A DNA stretch of 64,000 nt, taken from positions 248,001-312,000 of the forward strand of contig CBDCZP010000005.1 in NCBI GenBank assembly GCA_965224605.1, written 5' to 3'. Position 1 is the stretch's first letter. Each line of letters opens with the position of its first letter. The notes below the pieces were generated by a model, which saw only the letters and a list, made by a program, of their open reading frames with translations, had not been told where the DNA came from and ran no database searches. The position numbers were made by a program, and so were the translations under genes. This document shows positions 61,201-64,000 of this stretch, piece by piece. The DNA comes from HyVt-477 sp965224605. Its GTDB lineage: Bacteria; Pseudomonadota; Gammaproteobacteria; Thiotrichales; Thiotrichaceae.

Positions 61201-61228
61201 AAAAAGGCAGCCAACTGGCTGCCTTTTT
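61201..61228 (-). terminator. Rho-independent terminator of the atp operon
   Basis: Stem AAAAAGGCAGCCA / TGGCTGCCTTTTT with a very short loop, 30 bp beyond the atpC stop. Symmetric, so it may work in both directions. Confidence 0.9.
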
Positions 61229-61259
61229 AGGATTTACTTAAATAAATAAGGTTTGAAGC

Positions 61260-61682
61260 TTATCTCAAAGTATTTCCAATCTTATGTATCATTTGAATCT
61301 GCGCTTTAGCTGCTTCAAGCTCAGCTTGTAGCGCTTCGTAGTTCATATCTTCAGGATCTTTTCCTTCCAATGCAGCTTCTGCTTTAGCTTTGGCTTCTTC
61401 AGCAGCTTTTTCGTCCAGATCATCAGCACGAATAGCGGTATCAGCAAGTACAGTAACCACTGTTGGCTGTACTTCCATCATACCTCCTGATACGAATAGA
61501 GACGCCATATTACCTTCTTCTGTAATGTAACGAAGTTCGCCAGCTTTCAGTGTGGTAATGAGCTGGGCGTGTCCTGGTGTTATACCGAGATCACCCATTG
61601 AACCAGGGGCGAAGATTTCTTTTACTGTGCCAGAAAAGAGTTCTTCTTCTGCGCTTACTACATCAAGTTGTGTGGTAGACAT
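61260..61682 (-). CDS. atpC: ATP synthase F1 epsilon subunit
   Basis: 140 aa. Beta-sandwich N-terminal domain (LDVVSAEEELFSGTVKEIFAPG, GDLGITPGHAQLIT) and a helical C-terminal hairpin, a regulator of ATP hydrolysis. The last gene of the operon, 26 bp after atpD. Confidence 0.97.
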   Translation of the reverse strand: MSTTQLDVVSAEEELFSGTVKEIFAPGSMGDLGITPGHAQLITTLKAGELRYITEEGNMASLFVSGGMMEVQPTVVTVLADTAIRADDLDEKAAEEAKAKAEAALEGKDPEDMNYEALQAELEAAKAQIQMIHKIGNTLR

Positions 61683-61708
61683 GTTGCGTCTCCTTGCTCT
61701 TAGTTTAG

Positions 61709-63088
61709 TTAAGCCTTAGCCGCTTTTTCAATCGCTTCATCCAGTGTTCCTACCATGTAGAAAGACTGCTCTGGCATATCATCGTGATCACCATTCATGA
61801 TCGCTTTAAAAGCAGATAGTGTTTCTTCAAGTGTTACGTATTTTCCTGGAGATCCAGTAAATACTTCCGCAACATGGAATGGCTGAGATAGGAAACGCTG
61901 GATACGACGTGCGCGTCCTACGATTTGCTTATCTTCATCTGACAATTCATCCATTCCCAAGATGGCAATGATGTCTTGTAGCTCTTTATAACGCTGTAGT
62001 ACACCCTGTACGCCACGTGCTGTGTTGTAGTGATCGTCACCAACAACCAAAGGATCAAGCTGACGTGATGTTGAGTCCAAGGGATCAACCGCTGGGTAGA
62101 TGCCCAGTTCTGCAATGTTACGTGATAGTACTAATGTCGCATCTAAGTGAGCGAAAGTAGAGGCTGGAGAAGGGTCAGTCAAGTCATCCGCAGGTACATA
62201 TACCGCTTGGAACGAGGTGATCGAACCCGTTTTTGTTGAGGTGATACGCTCCTGAAGTGCGCCCATTTCCTGAGCCAGTGTTGGCTGATATCCAACCGCT
62301 GATGGCATACGCCCTAGCAGTGCTGATACTTCTGTTCCGGCTAGTGTATAACGGTAGATGTTGTCAATGAACATCAGTACGTCACGACCTTCATCACGGA
62401 AGTATTCCGCCATGGTTAAGCCTGTTAGAGCAACTCGTAGTCTATTTCCTGGAGGCTCATTCATCTGACCGTAGACGAGTGCAACTTTGTCTAGTACGCC
62501 GCCTTCTTCCATCTCGTAGTAGAAATCGTTTCCTTCACGAGTACGTTCTCCCACACCCGCAAATACGGACAAACCAGAGTGAGCTTTGGCGATGTTATTA
62601 ATCAGCTCCATCAGTGTTACGGTTTTACCCACACCTGCTCCACCGAATAGACCAATTTTACCACCCTTGGCGATTGGCATGATCAAGTCAATTACTTTGA
62701 TGCCTGTTTCTAGAATTTCTGTTGAATTTGCTTGCTCTTGGAAGCTAGGTGGATCACGGTGAATACCCATTTTCTTTTCAGCTTTCACTTCGCCTGCATT
62801 GTCGATGGGCTCACCGAGAACGTTCATGATACGCCCTAGAGTGGCTTCTCCAACAGGAACTTGAATCGCTTCACCTGTATTCACAACAGACATACCACGT
62901 TTCAGACCCTCTGACTGACCCATCGCAATAGTACGAACTATACCATCACCCATTTGTGACTGAACTTCTAGCGTCAGGTTGTCATGATCACCTACCAGTA
63001 AAGCGTCATATACAGTGGGTACAGCATCACGTGGGAATTCCACATCTACCACTGGGCCAATTACTTGTACAATATTTCCAGTACTCAT
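61709..63088 (-). CDS. atpD: ATP synthase F1 beta subunit
   Basis: Catalytic subunit. 459 aa. Walker A FGGAGVGKTVTL near residues 149-160, GVGERTREGNDFY, Walker B VLMFIDNIYR, and the ATP synthase alpha/beta signature PAVDPLDSTSR. GGAGAG Shine-Dalgarno. It follows atpG after an unusually long gap of 186 bp. Confidence 0.98.
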   Translation of the reverse strand: MSTGNIVQVIGPVVDVEFPRDAVPTVYDALLVGDHDNLTLEVQSQMGDGIVRTIAMGQSEGLKRGMSVVNTGEAIQVPVGEATLGRIMNVLGEPIDNAGEVKAEKKMGIHRDPPSFQEQANSTEILETGIKVIDLIMPIAKGGKIGLFGGAGVGKTVTLMELINNIAKAHSGLSVFAGVGERTREGNDFYYEMEEGGVLDKVALVYGQMNEPPGNRLRVALTGLTMAEYFRDEGRDVLMFIDNIYRYTLAGTEVSALLGRMPSAVGYQPTLAQEMGALQERITSTKTGSITSFQAVYVPADDLTDPSPASTFAHLDATLVLSRNIAELGIYPAVDPLDSTSRQLDPLVVGDDHYNTARGVQGVLQRYKELQDIIAILGMDELSDEDKQIVGRARRIQRFLSQPFHVAEVFTGSPGKYVTLEETLSAFKAIMNGDHDDMPEQSFYMVGTLDEAIEKAAKA

Positions 63089-63274
63089 CGTACTCTCCTA
63101 ATAAATCTAAATTCTTTTAATAACTATTCAGCTAACCTCTAAAACCCGCCATTTCCGCGTTGAAAAAAAGATCATTTACAGGTGTAAATTCACTTTCTTC
63201 GCCTTGAACTGACAGATTTTAGAGGCCATCTGAACAGTTACGTGTTGCTGAATTAGTTAAATCTTTGAGCTATG

Positions 63275-64000
63275 CTACTCAACCGCAGCTGCACCCGAAA
63301 CAATCTCTGAAATTTCTTGTGTGATTGAAGCCTGACGTGCTTTGTTGTAAACCAACTGAAGCTTATCAATCATGTCGCCTGCGTTATCCGTTGCACTTTT
63401 CATAGCAACCATTCTTGATGACATTTCACAGGCAACGTTCTCTACCACACCTTGATAGATCAAAGATTCGATATAGCGTTGCATTAATGCATCAATCACT
63501 TCTTTTGAATCTGGCTCGTAAAGGTAGTCCCAGTGATAATCCAGTTCTTCAAGATCATTAGCCACTAATGGCACTAGCTGGGTAACATGTGGCTTTTGAG
63601 TCATGCTATTAACAAACTCATTTTCCACCATGAACAAACGATCAATCTTGCCTTCAGCAAACGCATCAAGCATTACTTTGATGGGGCCAATCATGTCAGT
63701 TAGTTCAGGTCTATCACCCAAGCCGACTGCTTCTGCAACCAAACCGTAGCGCCTGAATGCATTCAACGCTTTACCGCCATATACCGCGATATCTACTTCA
63801 ACGCCTTGTTCTTTCCAATCAGCCATAGCTTGCTTGGCTTTCTTGAACAAATTGGTATTAAGACCACCACATAAACCACGATCGGTTGATATGACAATAA
63901 AACCAACACGCTTTACCTCTGCACGCTCTAGCGTATAAGGATGCTTATACTCTAGGTGTCCAGCTGCCATATGGCTAACTACCTGACGCATCTTATTTGC
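63275..64000 (-). CDS. atpG: ATP synthase F1 gamma subunit (5' end outside the window)
   Basis: Central-stalk subunit. The frame stays open to the last base of the window, so the first 45 or so residues are missing. Visible motifs: VISTDRGLCGGLNTNLFKK and the C-terminal MKSATDNAGDMIDKLQLVYNKARQASITQEISEIVSGAAA, the family signature. Position before atpD is canonical. Confidence 0.97.
   Translation of the reverse strand, partial: ANKMRQVVSHMAAGHLEYKHPYTLERAEVKRVGFIVISTDRGLCGGLNTNLFKKAKQAMADWKEQGVEVDIAVYGGKALNAFRRYGLVAEAVGLGDRPELTDMIGPIKVMLDAFAEGKIDRLFMVENEFVNSMTQKPHVTQLVPLVANDLEELDYHWDYLYEPDSKEVIDALMQRYIESLIYQGVVENVACEMSSRMVAMKSATDNAGDMIDKLQLVYNKARQASITQEISEIVSGAAAVE

Noticed and set aside
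1..64000. tRNA, rRNA or known riboswitch genes
   Set aside because: Intergenic regions were read by eye and no cloverleaf, rRNA or riboswitch core was recognised; a covariance search could still find something small.

Overview
The window (64 kb, about 42-45% GC by eye) is a chromosomal segment of a Gram-negative bacterium. The complete dcw cell-wall/division cluster, lpxC, the meso-DAP-type MurE signature, the EF-P lysylation genes (epmA, epmB) and the AmgK-MurU recycling pair point to a gammaproteobacterium. A Thiotrichales-like lineage is a reasonable guess, but no rRNA or other decisive marker is present.

Layout. 0-8.5 kb: gloB, a lipoyl-domain dihydrolipoyl dehydrogenase, an unrecognised membrane protein, a DUF937 protein, the peptidoglycan-recycling pair amgK-murU, and rplM-rpsI. 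8.8-29.5 kb (almost all minus strand): the dcw cluster, read mraZ-rsmH-ftsL-ftsI-murE-murF-mraY-murD-ftsW-murG-murC-ddl-ftsQ-ftsA-ftsZ, then lpxC and an M23 peptidase, with dciA between these last two on the plus strand. It starts from a good sigma70 promoter followed by MraZ boxes. murB is not in the window. 29.6-34.5 kb: an accessory island with an intact IS3-family element inserted in an IS66 transposase relic, further IS3 relics, and two integron attC sites. The attC sites bracket a complete gene cassette (membrane protein plus HigBA toxin-antitoxin); a truncated second cassette carries a DUF4258/YgiT-type toxin-antitoxin pair. 34.5-45 kb: thrB, a HAD phosphatase, two paralogous DUF1800-DUF1501 gene pairs, a small outer-membrane barrel and a secreted glycoside-hydrolase-like protein. 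45-54.9 kb: secF, secD, yajC, the EF-P module epmA-efp / epmB, a PilZ-like protein, aroC, pgpA. 55.5-60.8 kb: a response regulator with a hybrid histidine kinase, arsR-arsM and a secreted SGNH-like protein. 61.2-64 kb: the end of the ATP synthase operon (atpG partial, atpD, atpC).

Most unusual observations: (1) several essential proteins (FtsZ, MurF, MurE, RsmH, EpmA, perhaps MurG) carry low-complexity insertions built of four-residue units encoded by 12-bp tandem repeats; (2) FtsZ has an open 92-codon acidic N-terminal extension whose first residues resemble its own C-terminal FtsA/ZipA-binding peptide; (3) the attC pair shows the cassette hallmark that the cassette start is complementary to its own attC end, and its genes lie in attC orientation; (4) arsR, dciA, amgK and epmB have a -10 hexamer only 5-8 bases before the ATG and no Shine-Dalgarno, suggesting leaderless mRNAs, with the arsR start codon inside a perfect 16-bp-arm palindrome; (5) many small palindromic or MITE-like repeats lie between genes.
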